64,000 nt of DNA from Alphaproteobacteria bacterium (lineage in GTDB: Bacteria > Pseudomonadota > Alphaproteobacteria > Rhizobiales > JAKIUO01): contig JAJRPI010000051.1 in assembly GCA_024280895.1 (NCBI GenBank), positions 1 to 64,000 of the forward strand, given 5' to 3'. Position 1 is the first letter of the stretch. Each line of letters opens with the position of its first letter. A program made the translations under genes and the position numbers. Positions 21,942-31,217 of this stretch are shown piece by piece. A model generated the notes under the pieces. That model was not told where the DNA came from, ran no database searches, and saw only the letters and a program-made list of their open reading frames with translations.

Positions 21942-23437
21942 CGTTCATGAGAAATGCCCTGCGTCCTAATTCTCTGCGTTTTCGCCTGTTGGCCTCGACC
22001 GCTCTTCTGGTGGCCATCATCTTGCCTATTACGGCCTTTGCCCTCACATCCTATTATCGCATTGCTGTTGAGCAGACGTTTGATCAGCGGCTGGAAGTGC
22101 ATCTTGATAATCTTGTCGCCCTGAGCTTGCTTCAGGCACGCGATGATGAAAGCCGCGAACCGGAAGCTGTCGCTGGTGAGGTAAAAAACCAAAGTGCCGT
22201 GCCCGTCGAGAAAAAAAACACGCAGCGCAAGGAAATCGAGCTTGGTGACCCCTTGTTCAAGCGACCGTTTTCGGGTTGGTATTGGCAGATAAGGGCGCTT
22301 GACAGCGCCTTGAACAGTACGGTTATTTCTGACAGCCTGCTCGATCAGCGGCTGACGGCCTTGCCAGAACCCACCGACCCTCAAACGGGCGATACATTGA
22401 AACACGGATATATTTCAGGGCCAGAAGGTCAGCTCTTGCGGGCCGTGGAGCGCTTGATAATTGCCGGGGGGGAAGAAGTCGGCGAAAAAACCGAACGCTA
22501 TACCTATATGGTTGCGATCAGTTCGTCGCAGCTTGATGGGCAGGTCTCACAATTTCGCAACATGTTGTTTTTGGCGTTGGGTGTGCTGGGGTTAGGGTTG
22601 ATCCTGGCAGGCGTCATGCAAGTGCGCTATGTCTTGGCACCACTATCCGTTATCTCTCGTAAACTCAATGATATAAGAGCTGGCAAAGCCGATCATTTAG
22701 GCGGTGAATTTCCCGCTGAAATCGAACCGCTGCAAGTCGAGTTGAATGCTCTTATTCGCTCCAACAAAGATATTGTTGAACGCGCCCGTACCTATGTTGG
22801 CAATCTGGCCCATGCGTTAAAAACACCCTTGAGTGTGCTTGCCAATGAAATAGACAAGGCACGTGAGGGAGACGGGGCGGCAAAGAAATTTGCCGGTATC
22901 TTCGACAAGCAGACAAAGGTCATGAATGATCAGGTGCGTCATCATCTTGATCGTGCCCGTATGGCCGCTCAGATTAGTGTAATTGGTAGCTCTACCAGTG
23001 TGCCGCCAGTGATGCGCTCCTTGTCTCGCACCTTGCAAAAAATCTACCGGGAAAAAGATATCGAACTAGTTTGTGAATGTGGGGACGGTTTGTTGTTTCG
23101 AGGGGAGCAGCAAGATCTTGAAGAAATGCTGGGAAACTTGCTCGACAATGCGTTCAAATGGGCTGGAGGCAAGGTGCATCTATCGATTGCAAAGGCCCCT
23201 GACAAGCCCGGTTTTTTGACGATCAAAGTGGAAGATGATGGTCCGGGATTGACCGCCGATAAGCGGGCACGGGCCATGAAGCGCGGCCAAAGACTGGATG
23301 CAAATCTTCCAGGATCTGGACTTGGCCTGTCGATTGTGGCTGATCTGGCACATCTCTATAATGGTGTTTTTCTGCTTGAAGCCTCGGAAATGGGCGGCCT
23401 TCGGGCCAAATTGCAGCTCCCGGTCGCAATTGCATGA
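21938..23437 (+). CDS. Membrane sensor histidine kinase (FeuQ-like)
   Basis: 499 aa with two membrane helices (near residues 13-38 and 208-230) bordering a ~170-residue periplasmic sensor, a HAMP-like segment (KLNDIRAGKADHLGGEFPAEI), the phospho-His in NLAHALKTPLSVL, and ATPase boxes EEMLGNLLDNAFKWA, VEDDGPGL and GSGLGLSIV. The sensor contains KRPFSGWYWQIR, which recurs as QKPFSGLYWQIE in the second kinase of this window, so the two are paralogues with the same ligand-type fold. Translation is coupled to the regulator. Confidence 0.92.
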   Translation: MTFMRNALRPNSLRFRLLASTALLVAIILPITAFALTSYYRIAVEQTFDQRLEVHLDNLVALSLLQARDDESREPEAVAGEVKNQSAVPVEKKNTQRKEIELGDPLFKRPFSGWYWQIRALDSALNSTVISDSLLDQRLTALPEPTDPQTGDTLKHGYISGPEGQLLRAVERLIIAGGEEVGEKTERYTYMVAISSSQLDGQVSQFRNMLFLALGVLGLGLILAGVMQVRYVLAPLSVISRKLNDIRAGKADHLGGEFPAEIEPLQVELNALIRSNKDIVERARTYVGNLAHALKTPLSVLANEIDKAREGDGAAKKFAGIFDKQTKVMNDQVRHHLDRARMAAQISVIGSSTSVPPVMRSLSRTLQKIYREKDIELVCECGDGLLFRGEQQDLEEMLGNLLDNAFKWAGGKVHLSIAKAPDKPGFLTIKVEDDGPGLTADKRARAMKRGQRLDANLPGSGLGLSIVADLAHLYNGVFLLEASEMGGLRAKLQLPVAIA

Positions 23438-23634
23438 TTGTGCCCCCTGAATGCACAATGTCCCAATTTCGCCTGAATCTTCCAACACAGTTCCCTATAT
23501 ATGGATCACAGAGTTTGTCGTTCTTTGCATAAATGTTGGCGCGTAATGATCCAAAGCAAGTTTGGTGGGAGAACGCGGCTTCTCAGCTGAGGGCGAAAAA
23601 TCTCACGCAAGCAACAAAAATCTGGAATTTGAAC

Positions 23635-24105
23635 ATGAAAACTCAGTCGATTTTAGCCGTGGTGCTAATCCCTTTGACCATTGGTTTGAGTGGTTGCGGT
23701 GGCGGCCCGCGCGAAGATATGGGCACGGTTGTGGGCGCCGTGGCTGGTGGTGCCATTGGCAACCAGTTTGGCAAGGGTGATGGTAAGGTTGTGGCAACGA
23801 TTGCTGGCATCTTGATTGGCGGCATTGTTGGCAGTGATATTGGTCGCTCGCTCGACGAGAATGATCGTCGCCGTGCGTCGGCAGCCGAATTTGAAGCCCT
23901 TGAAAATGGCAGCTCTGGTCAGGCACGAGAGTGGCGCAATCCCGATAGTGGTCATTACGGACGTATCATACCGCAAAGACCTTATAAAGTGGGTCAGCGA
24001 GATTGCCGTGATTATACTCATACAATCTATATAAATGGGCAACCTGAGACCATGCGTGGGCGGGCGTGCCGCAATCGGGATGGTTCCTGGAGCCGTACGA
24101 CTTAG
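23635..24105 (+). CDS. Outer-membrane lipoprotein, 17 kDa surface antigen / glycine-zipper type
   Basis: 156 aa starting at ATG 23635 (MKTQSILAVVLIPLTIGLSGC); the open frame upstream lacks a signal-like start. Lipobox LSGC, then glycine-zipper 2TM pattern MGTVVGAVAGGAIGNQFGKG and IAGILIGGIVGSDIGRSLD, and a C-terminal domain with two Cys (QRDCRDYTHTIYINGQPETM; GRACRNRDGSW) as in the rickettsial 17 kDa antigen family. It stands alone behind the kinase gene, 197 bp away. Likely an envelope-stability or surface lipoprotein. Confidence 0.88.
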   Translation: MKTQSILAVVLIPLTIGLSGCGGGPREDMGTVVGAVAGGAIGNQFGKGDGKVVATIAGILIGGIVGSDIGRSLDENDRRRASAAEFEALENGSSGQAREWRNPDSGHYGRIIPQRPYKVGQRDCRDYTHTIYINGQPETMRGRACRNRDGSWSRTT

Positions 24106-24321
24106 TGTTATTGTAGTTTGAAGGGTTATAAACTTGCATCTATTTTCGACAGACAAGCTAATTAAAAGCGGTAACTTCACTAAGTGGCCACTTTTTTTAG
24201 TTATTCCAAAGAGAACTCTTGCGGGTAAATGCCCTGTTGTGCCATTCTGCCGGTCGTATTGGGATCCATGCTGATTTATGGTCGATTAGTCTGCGGTAAT
24301 TAGGTAATGAATTTGTGAGGA

Positions 24322-26121
24322 ATGATGCTTCTCTGGTCTATCATAATTGTGCTGCTTTTTGTGACATTGGCAGGCCTTTTGCTGCCTCTTTATCGAGGCG
24401 AGGATACGCTTAGCAATAGAGAGGCGTATGATGCAAATGTTTTTAAGGATCAACTCAAAGCGATTGATCGTGAACATGATGAGGGGCAGCTTGAAAAGCA
24501 GGATGCCGAGTCTGCACGCGTAGAGATTTCCCGCAAGCTTCTGGCCGCTGCTGACAAGGCAGAGCAAGAACCTTCCATGCAGGCGCAAAGCCGACAGCTC
24601 AGTCGCTTTACAGCGGTCTCGCTTGCGCTTGGAGTGCCTTTGTTTGCGATTGGGCTTTATCTGCAGGTTGGTAGTCCCCAACAAGGTGATTTGCCACTGG
24701 AGGCGCGCGCTAAAACCACTCCAGCAAAAACGCGGATCTCTGCCTTGATTTCCCGGGCTGAACAACGGCTTGAGTCTAACCCTGGTGATGGCAATGGTTG
24801 GGAAATCATGGCGCCAATCTATCTGCGTCATCAGATGTATGGCAAGGCAGCCCGTGCCTATCAAAACGCGCTGCGGCTACTTGGTTCCAATATCGATCGC
24901 TTAAGTGGTCTGGCAGATGCGATGGTTCTGGCAAATGACAATATCGTTAGTGACGATGTCGTGCCGATTCTGACGCGCGCCATCAAGGCTGACCCTGATC
25001 ATCCGAAACCTCAATTCTGGATGGGGCTCTATCATGAGCAGAATAACAAACTCAAACAGGCTGAAGAAATTTTCACAAGTTTGCTGAAGAAAACCAGTGC
25101 AACGGCCGCTTGGCGCCCGACAGTCGTTGTCCGCCTCAATGAAGTGCGCAAAAAGCAGGGATTGCCGCCAATCAATATTGTTGGTGTGGAGCCTGCCAAG
25201 CAACCCGCGATCAAGCTGGGTGATGCTCGCAAGCAAAATGGGGCACCCCTCAGGGGGCCAAGTGCCGATGATATTAAAGCGGCAGGTCAGATGAGCGCCG
25301 GTGATCGCCAATCAATGATCAATAATATGGTGGCGCGCCTTTCCACGCGGCTCAAGGAAGAAGGCGGCGATCTCAAAAGCTGGATGCGTCTCGTCAATGT
25401 CTTGAACGTACAGGGCAAAAAGGCGAAGGCGCTAGCTGCTGTGCAAGATGCCAAGAAGAATTTGGCTAACCAGAGCGGCGCGGCAGCTCAGCTTGATGCC
25501 CAGGCGCGTCGTCTTGGACTTACTTCCGCCAAAACAAGCCAGCCCTTAAAAGGGCCGACCGCCGCCGATATCAAGGCAGCTGGCCAGATGAGCGCAGATG
25601 ATCGCAGCTCAATGATCAATAATATGGTGGCGCGCCTTTCCACGCGGCTCAAGGAAGAAGGCGGCGATCTCAAAAGCTGGATGCGTCTCGTCAATGTCTT
25701 GAATGTACAGGGTAAAAAGGCGAAGGCGCTAGCTGCTGTGCGAGATGCCAAGAAGAATTTGGCTAACCAGAGCGGCGCGGCAGCTCAGCTTGATGCTCAG
25801 GCGCGCCGTCTTGGACTTACTTCCGCCAAAACAAGCCAGCCCTTAAGAGGGCCGACCGCCGCCGATATCAAGGCAGCTGGCCAGATGAGCGCAGATGATC
25901 GCAGCTCAATGATCAATAGTATGGTTGCGCGCCTTTCGACCCGTCTCAAGGAACAAGGTGGTGATCTCAAGAGCTGGATGCGTCTTGTGAGTGTCTTGAA
26001 TGTGCAAGGGAAAAAGGCCGAGGCGAGGATCGCGGTGCAAGATGCCAAAAAGAATTTGCAAAATAGCAGTGCCGCAGCCCAGCTCGAGGCGCTGGCAAAA
26101 AGACTACAACTAGGCTCCTGA
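24322..26121 (+). CDS. ccmI: Cytochrome c maturation protein CcmI (CycH) with triplicated C-terminal block
   Basis: 599 aa. Two membrane helices near the N-terminus (LLWSIIIVLLFVTLAGLLLP; FTAVSLALGVPLFAIGLYL) border a cytoplasmic loop EAYDANVFKDQLKAIDREHDEG typical of CcmI. TPR-like repeats follow (residues ~150-290). CcmI holds apocytochrome c for haem ligation by the CcmF/H complex. Family members carry one C-terminal MSAxDRxxMI...VARLSTRL block; here it occurs three times in tandem (residues 309-407, 408-506, 507-599), nearly identical at DNA level. First gene of ccmI-E-F-H; no SD is obvious before the ATG except GAGGA close to it (GTGAGGAATG). Confidence 0.92.
   Translation: MMLLWSIIIVLLFVTLAGLLLPLYRGEDTLSNREAYDANVFKDQLKAIDREHDEGQLEKQDAESARVEISRKLLAAADKAEQEPSMQAQSRQLSRFTAVSLALGVPLFAIGLYLQVGSPQQGDLPLEARAKTTPAKTRISALISRAEQRLESNPGDGNGWEIMAPIYLRHQMYGKAARAYQNALRLLGSNIDRLSGLADAMVLANDNIVSDDVVPILTRAIKADPDHPKPQFWMGLYHEQNNKLKQAEEIFTSLLKKTSATAAWRPTVVVRLNEVRKKQGLPPINIVGVEPAKQPAIKLGDARKQNGAPLRGPSADDIKAAGQMSAGDRQSMINNMVARLSTRLKEEGGDLKSWMRLVNVLNVQGKKAKALAAVQDAKKNLANQSGAAAQLDAQARRLGLTSAKTSQPLKGPTAADIKAAGQMSADDRSSMINNMVARLSTRLKEEGGDLKSWMRLVNVLNVQGKKAKALAAVRDAKKNLANQSGAAAQLDAQARRLGLTSAKTSQPLRGPTAADIKAAGQMSADDRSSMINSMVARLSTRLKEQGGDLKSWMRLVSVLNVQGKKAEARIAVQDAKKNLQNSSAAAQLEALAKRLQLGS
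25246..26118 (+). repeat. Three tandem 297-bp units inside ccmI
   Basis: Units begin at 25246, 25543 and 25840, each at a Pro codon of a P-L-(R/K)-G-P motif. Units 1 and 2 are almost identical over most of their length, unit 3 diverges more towards its 3' end. The frame is kept, so each encodes a 99-residue block. Confidence 0.9.
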
Positions 26122-26183
26122 TAGAATTTGAGAGAAATTTTGGTACGGTTGGCCAGGCAAGAAAACAGTAAGGAACGATAGGA

Positions 26184-26648
26184 ATGACAAGAAAACAGCG
26201 CAGATCCGCAATGATATTTACCGGACTTGGCGTGCTTGCGGTCGCCGTTAGCCTCGTTTTATGGGGCCTGTCGGGTAATATCATGTTTTTCTACAGTCCC
26301 TCTGATCTCGTTGAAAAACAGGTGCAGCCGGGGCAGCGATTCCGGCTTGGCGGTCTTGTCGAAGAGGGATCTTTGGTGCGCGGCCAGAGCACAAAAATTA
26401 CTTTTAAGGTAACGGACAATGCCAAAACCGTGGCGGTGAGTTTTGAAGGAGTGTTGCCGGATCTGTTTCGCGAGGGACAAGGTGTTGTTGCTGAAGGAAA
26501 GCTGAATACGACGGGCGTTTTCGTTGCAGACAGTGTGCTCGCCAAGCATGATGAAAATTATATGCCGCCAGAAGTCGCCTCTTCGCTAAAGAAGAAGGGC
26601 GTGTGGAAGGACAAAGACACAAAAGCTGTCAAAGGGATGGGTAGCTAA
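26184..26648 (+). CDS. ccmE: Haem chaperone CcmE (CycJ)
   Basis: 154 aa: an N-terminal membrane anchor ([19 protein letters not shown]), then the periplasmic beta-barrel with [36 protein letters not shown]-type strands and the haem-binding His in [13 protein letters not shown]. CcmE binds haem covalently and passes it to CcmF/CcmH. It sits 62 bp after ccmI and keeps the usual order. Confidence 0.95.
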   Translation: MTRKQRRSAMIFTGLGVLAVAVSLVLWGLSGNIMFFYSPSDLVEKQVQPGQRFRLGGLVEEGSLVRGQSTKITFKVTDNAKTVAVSFEGVLPDLFREGQGVVAEGKLNTTGVFVADSVLAKHDENYMPPEVASSLKKKGVWKDKDTKAVKGMGS

Positions 26649-26809
26649 CAGCGACCTTTGTAAGGAAGTGTCATAGTCCAAGAGCGACGATAACGAAAAT
26701 GTGGTTTGTCGGGTTAAAGACATACAGACTAAGTTAGTGCAAAAGCGGGATCGCCGCCCCGGGAGGATTTCCTCCCAAAGGGTGAGTGGTTTTGAAGGGA
26801 GTTTGATCA

Positions 26810-28792
26810 ATGATCGTGGAGACAGGGCATTTCGCTCTAATATTGGCAGCCATCGTTGCGATGGTGCAATTTGCCGTCCCCTTGTGGGGAAGTTACAAGT
26901 CCGACCCCATATTGATGCGCGTTGCCATCCCCGCTGCTCAAGCGCAGCTCATATTATTGCTGATCTCCTTTCTGGCACTCATGTGGGCCTATGTCACGTC
27001 CGATTTCTCGGTGAAGAATGTGTTCGCTAATTCACATTCTGCAAAGCCGTTGTTTTTCAAAATTTCCGGCGTATGGGCCAATCATGAAGGTTCGATGCTG
27101 TTATGGGTGATGATCCTGTCTTTTTATGGCGCTATGGTTGCAATGTTCGGGCGTAATCTTCCCCCTACACTTAAAACCCATGTTCTGTCCATACAGGCCC
27201 TGGTATCGCTCTCTTTTTTGCTGTTTCTCATCTTCACCTCCAATCCATTCGAGCGTATTGTCAATCCACCGATGGATGGCAGGGGGCTCAATCCTCTTTT
27301 GCAGGATTTCGCGCTGGCCATTCATCCGCCGTTCCTCTATTTGGGATATGTGGGTTTCTCGGTTGCTTTTTCCTTCGCAGTTGCCGCCTTGATTGAAGGT
27401 CGTGTTGACGCGGCGTGGGCTCGTTGGGTACGCCCGTGGACTTTGCTTGCTTGGGTTAATCTGACCATTGGTATTGCGCTTGGATCCTGGTGGGCTTATT
27501 ACGAACTTGGTTGGGGCGGCTGGTGGTTCTGGGACCCGGTTGAAAATGCCTCCTTCATGCCATGGCTTGCAGGGACTGCTTTGCTTCACTCTGCCCTCGT
27601 TGTTGAGAAACGCGGCGCGCTGAAGCTGTGGACTATTTTATTGTCGATCCTGACCTTTTCCTTATCACTGATGGGGGCGTTCCTTGTGCGGTCAGGTGTG
27701 CTGTCATCGGTACACGCCTTTGCCGTTGATCCGGAACGAGGTATATTTATTCTTGGTATTTTGGCCTTTTTCACCGGCGGTGCTCTGGCCCTGTTCGCGT
27801 GGCGTGCGCCAGATCTTAAGCAAGGGGGAATATTTGCACCTATTTCGCGTGAAGGGGCGCTTGTTTTCAATAACCTTATCCTCGTGATTGCTTGCGGAAC
27901 GGTGCTAATCGGTACCTTGTGGCCGCTCGTTACAGAAGCTTTTGGGTACAAAATTTCGGTTGGTGCTCCCTATTTCGAATTGACATTTGCGCCCTTGATG
28001 ATCCCGTTATTGCTGGCCATTCCGTTTGGTCCGTTGCTGGCTTGGAAACGAGGCGATTTACGGGGGGCTGCGCAGCGCCTTTATGCAGCCGCCGGCATTG
28101 CTGTTTTGGTGGTGATCGTGACCTTTTCGGTAACTTCGGGTGAATCGATGGTTGCGCCTTTGTTGATTGGCGTTGGTATTTACATCGTTGTTGGTGCGGT
28201 ATCGGAGATCCTCTGGCGCGCCAAGGCTTTTCGCACTGACTGGAGCGAGGTGGGACGACGCCTGCGCAACATGCCACGTGCCTCTTATGGGTCCATGTTC
28301 GGGCATATTGGTGTCGGTATTTTTGTCATAGGTTCCGTTGCGACAAGCGTTTGGAATACTGAAAAAATCGTAGCCATGACACCGGGAAGTACGCAGACGG
28401 TTGCAGGATATGAAGTTCGTTTTGATGGCGTTGAGGAGAGAAAAGGGCCAAATTTCTCGGAGAAGTTGGCAAATTTCAACGTAACCAAGAATGGCAAACA
28501 GATTGCCACCCTTCATCCGGCCAAACGGACCTATATCACGCGATCAGCAATGCCGATGACGGAAACCGGTATCTATAATGCCTGGAATGGCGATCTCTAT
28601 CTGGCGATCGGCGATAAATTGCAGCAAGGTGCTTATACAGTGCGCTTTTATTTCAATCCGTTTATCCGGTTGATCTGGCTTGGTTGCCTGATCATGGCGC
28701 TGGGCGGTCTGGTATCGTTGTCTGATCGGCGCTTGCGTATTGGCGCGCCGAAACTGGCGAAGAAATCGCCAGTAGCAGTGCCAGCGGAGTAG
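26810..28792 (+). CDS. ccmF: Cytochrome c haem lyase subunit CcmF (CycK)
   Basis: 660-aa polytopic membrane protein with the haem-handling tryptophan-rich WWD motif (GWGGWWFWDPVENASFMPW) and about 15 hydrophobic segments; conserved His residues in WANHEGSMLLW, AIHPPFLYLGY and LRSGVLSSVHAF-like (LVRSGVLSSVHAFAV). It acts with CcmH and CcmI to attach haem to CXXCH motifs of apocytochromes in the periplasm. ATG 26810 has GGGAG upstream. The 161-bp gap after ccmE contains a GGGAGGATTTCCTCCC hairpin close to the start, possibly a translational control element. Confidence 0.95.
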   Translation: MIVETGHFALILAAIVAMVQFAVPLWGSYKSDPILMRVAIPAAQAQLILLLISFLALMWAYVTSDFSVKNVFANSHSAKPLFFKISGVWANHEGSMLLWVMILSFYGAMVAMFGRNLPPTLKTHVLSIQALVSLSFLLFLIFTSNPFERIVNPPMDGRGLNPLLQDFALAIHPPFLYLGYVGFSVAFSFAVAALIEGRVDAAWARWVRPWTLLAWVNLTIGIALGSWWAYYELGWGGWWFWDPVENASFMPWLAGTALLHSALVVEKRGALKLWTILLSILTFSLSLMGAFLVRSGVLSSVHAFAVDPERGIFILGILAFFTGGALALFAWRAPDLKQGGIFAPISREGALVFNNLILVIACGTVLIGTLWPLVTEAFGYKISVGAPYFELTFAPLMIPLLLAIPFGPLLAWKRGDLRGAAQRLYAAAGIAVLVVIVTFSVTSGESMVAPLLIGVGIYIVVGAVSEILWRAKAFRTDWSEVGRRLRNMPRASYGSMFGHIGVGIFVIGSVATSVWNTEKIVAMTPGSTQTVAGYEVRFDGVEERKGPNFSEKLANFNVTKNGKQIATLHPAKRTYITRSAMPMTETGIYNAWNGDLYLAIGDKLQQGAYTVRFYFNPFIRLIWLGCLIMALGGLVSLSDRRLRIGAPKLAKKSPVAVPAE

Positions 28793-28801
28793 GGGAGTGC
28801 G

Positions 28802-29296
28802 ATGAAAAAAAATACACTTGGTGCCTTCTTGATGCTCGCAGCTCTGGTTATGCTCTCGCCTTTTCAGGCGATGGCGGTTGAGCCAGATGAAATATTGAGC
28901 GACCCAAAGCTTGAGGCGCGGGCCCGCGAAGTGTCGGTAAATTTACGCTGTCTGGTCTGCCAGAATCAGTCGATCGATGACAGTAATGCCGCACTGGCCA
29001 AAGATCTGCGGGTGCTGGTGCGTGAGCGTTTGACCAAAGGCGATACAAATGAGCAGGTTATCTCCTATATTGTTGATCGCTTTGGAGAATATGTGCTGCT
29101 GAAACCACGCATGGCTCCGCATACGATGGTCTTGTGGTTTGGTCCCTTGGCACTTTTGCTGCTGGCAGGGGGGTATTTCTATATGAATTTTCGCAGCCGA
29201 CCTTTGGCTAGTGTTAGCGGTGCCACCTCGTCTAAAGTGGATGCTTTGTCGAGCGAAGAACAAGCGGCATTGGACAAGTTGATGGACAAGGATTAA
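28802..29296 (+). CDS. ccmH: Cytochrome c maturation thioredoxin-like protein CcmH (CycL)
   Basis: 164 aa: a cleavable signal peptide (AALVMLSPFQAMA), the redox motif LRCLVCQNQSIDDSNA and a C-terminal membrane helix (VLWFGPLALLLLAGGYFYM). It keeps apocytochrome cysteines reduced for haem ligation. It starts nine bases after ccmF and ends the operon before an intrinsic terminator. In many rhizobia a degP gene follows, but not here. Confidence 0.94.
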   Translation: MKKNTLGAFLMLAALVMLSPFQAMAVEPDEILSDPKLEARAREVSVNLRCLVCQNQSIDDSNAALAKDLRVLVRERLTKGDTNEQVISYIVDRFGEYVLLKPRMAPHTMVLWFGPLALLLLAGGYFYMNFRSRPLASVSGATSSKVDALSSEEQAALDKLMDKD

Positions 29297-29329
29297 AGCA
29301 GAATTTTGAATTCTGTTTGATATGAAGAA

Positions 29330-29357
29330 GGGGAGGCTGGATCAGCCTCCCCTTTTT
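29330..29357. terminator. Intrinsic terminator after ccmH, probably bidirectional
   Basis: Perfect stem GGGGAGGCTG / CAGCCTCCCC with a four-base loop and TTTTT. A second small palindrome (CAGAATTTTGAATTCTG) lies just upstream. It lies between convergent genes. Confidence 0.85.
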
Positions 29358-29368
29358 ATTGTTAGGTT

Positions 29369-29683
29369 CTAATTGTGTTTCTTACGGTAGATACGCCGGC
29401 TCTGGCGGTTTTGCTGGTGATGAATTCTGGCCCGCTCTCGTTTTGTTATGACGCCGTCGCGTTGGGCGCGGCGCTCCATTCGATGGACGCGTGCCTGTCC
29501 GTGCAACAATTGTCCCGTTTCGCGAAAGCTCAATGAGCCATTTTGAATACCGTCAAAGATGCGGTGCTTCTGGTTGTGTTCGCGCCAGTCAATACCAGGT
29601 GTGAGATTTTCGGCAGATGCCATATTCGACCATAGAATAAGATAGGCGGAGATAATTGCTATTGTGAACATTAATACACGCAT
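29369..29683 (-). CDS. Small secreted basic protein of unknown function
   Basis: 104 aa with a signal peptide (TIAIISAYLILWSNMASA). The mature part is basic and helical, with GIQNGSLSFRETGQLL, DGVITKRERARIHHQQN and a terminal RRIYRKKHN. I recognise the pattern of a widespread uncharacterised proteobacterial secreted family (R-I-x-x-G-x-x-S-G-x-L-T repeats, ending IY..KHN), but no function is known to me. It lies 166 bp downstream of the second histidine kinase gene on the same strand and may belong to that regulon. Confidence 0.75.
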   Translation of the reverse strand: MRVLMFTIAIISAYLILWSNMASAENLTPGIDWREHNQKHRIFDGIQNGSLSFRETGQLLHGQARVHRMERRAQRDGVITKRERARIHHQQNRQSRRIYRKKHN

Positions 29684-29849
29684 TAAAGATCTTCCTTTTG
29701 GTTTTTCAATTTGGGACCGGCCCGCTGAGATGTCGATTGATCAACCATATGCAAAGCATGCTGCTCACTACCTGACTTGAATTGTCAGCGAAATGTCAGG
29801 TTTAGATTATTGGCAATAAATAGTTTTATTTAAGTTGCTTATCGTGGTG

Positions 29850-31217
29850 CTAAGTTTGTGAGGAGGAGTGAGGGAAGGTAATGCAGATACACGTACCGCC
29901 ACTGTCGCAGTTTTTCACGACCAGTCGCGCATTGTAAGTTTCGAGCACTTTTTTGGCGATGGGCAGGCCAAGTCCTGTACCTGTTTTTTGTTCGTCGAGC
30001 CGCCGCCCGCGCTGTAGTACCTTATTGATTTTATCGTTGGGAATGCCGGGGCCATCATCTTGCACTGATAGCATGATCTCGCCCTTTATCTCTTGTCCAC
30101 CAATATGTATTTCGTGCGACGCCCATTTACGGGCATTGTCCAGCAGATTACCAAACACCTCAAAAAAATCCTGCGTATCGATGGCCACCCCAAGTTCGTC
30201 GGGAACCTTGATCGACCAGATCAATTCATCTCCTCTGGGCATGGTCTGCATGGCCTTGACGATTTTTACAAAACCAATTTTGGCATCTGTGCGCCCCGGT
30301 GAGCCACCGCTTGGCCCCCGCATGCGCACAATGGCCAGATGATGATCGATCCGGCGCCGCATCTGTTCGATCTGTGCGGTGATTTCATCGGCGGCCTGTG
30401 TCTGCTGGTGTTCGGCCAGCGCGTGACTTTCAGCCTGCAAAACTGCGAGCGGCGTTTTTAAGCCATGAGCCAGATCAGCGGCACTGTCGCGGGCGCGCTG
30501 CACGGCTTCTTGATTGGCTGTTAACAAGGCGTTGACCTCCCCAACCAGCAGTTCGACTTCTTTGGGAAACTCCCCTTCCAGGCGCGAAGTCTCGCCGTTT
30601 CTTATATCATTGACCCTTTGTCTGATCTGATTGAGCGGGCGCAAGCCGATATGGATTTGCAATGCAGCAGCGAAAAGCAGGGCCAGGGCCAGTAACCCAA
30701 GGGCGATCATCAAATCACGCGAAAATTGCGTAAGAGCAGCGTTGATTTCATTCTTGTTGATGGCAGCCGAAAGGCGAAATGGGCGCGCACTATTACCAGT
30801 CTCAAAAAATATCACACGCGCACGGATGATCAAGGTTTCATCTTCGGGACCGGTGATCTCGCGGCGAGTTGGGGCAGGGTGCTTGGCATTGAACGGGGGA
30901 AGCGCCAGAGTTTGATCCCACAAGGAACGCGAATGTAGTACCGATTTTTTGCCATCTTCAATCTGCCAATAGAGACCAGAAAATGGCTTTTGAAATCGGG
31001 GGTCGGCCAATTGGCTGATCAATGATGGTTTGCCATCCGTGCCGATTTCCAACGTGGCGGCGAGTTGCTTGATATAAACAGATAGTTCTTGGTCGACGCG
31101 GCGTGTGACATGGCGCTCAAACAAATAGTTGAGGAACAGGCCGGAAATAGTGAGGGCCACAAGAATTGATATAAGGGCTGCTGCAGAAAGCCTGACATGC
31201 AAAGAGGCGTGTTTCAT
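29850..31217 (-). CDS. Membrane sensor histidine kinase (copy 2)
   Basis: 455 aa with two membrane helices bracketing a periplasmic sensor that contains QKPFSGLYWQIEDG, HAMP-like segment (QRVNDIRNGETSRLEGEFPKEV), phospho-His in DLAHGLKTPLAVL, and ATPase boxes FEVFGNLLDNARKWA, VQDDGPGIP and GTGLGLPIA. It is clearly paralogous to the kinase at 21938-23437. The start ATG overlaps the stop of the response regulator gene (ATGA), so the two are coupled. Confidence 0.92.
   Translation of the reverse strand: MKHASLHVRLSAAALISILVALTISGLFLNYLFERHVTRRVDQELSVYIKQLAATLEIGTDGKPSLISQLADPRFQKPFSGLYWQIEDGKKSVLHSRSLWDQTLALPPFNAKHPAPTRREITGPEDETLIIRARVIFFETGNSARPFRLSAAINKNEINAALTQFSRDLMIALGLLALALLFAAALQIHIGLRPLNQIRQRVNDIRNGETSRLEGEFPKEVELLVGEVNALLTANQEAVQRARDSAADLAHGLKTPLAVLQAESHALAEHQQTQAADEITAQIEQMRRRIDHHLAIVRMRGPSGGSPGRTDAKIGFVKIVKAMQTMPRGDELIWSIKVPDELGVAIDTQDFFEVFGNLLDNARKWASHEIHIGGQEIKGEIMLSVQDDGPGIPNDKINKVLQRGRRLDEQKTGTGLGLPIAKKVLETYNARLVVKNCDSGGTCICITFPHSSSQT

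Noticed and set aside
25246-26118. CRISPR-like array
   Set aside because: The units are 297-bp coding repeats in frame, without spacers.
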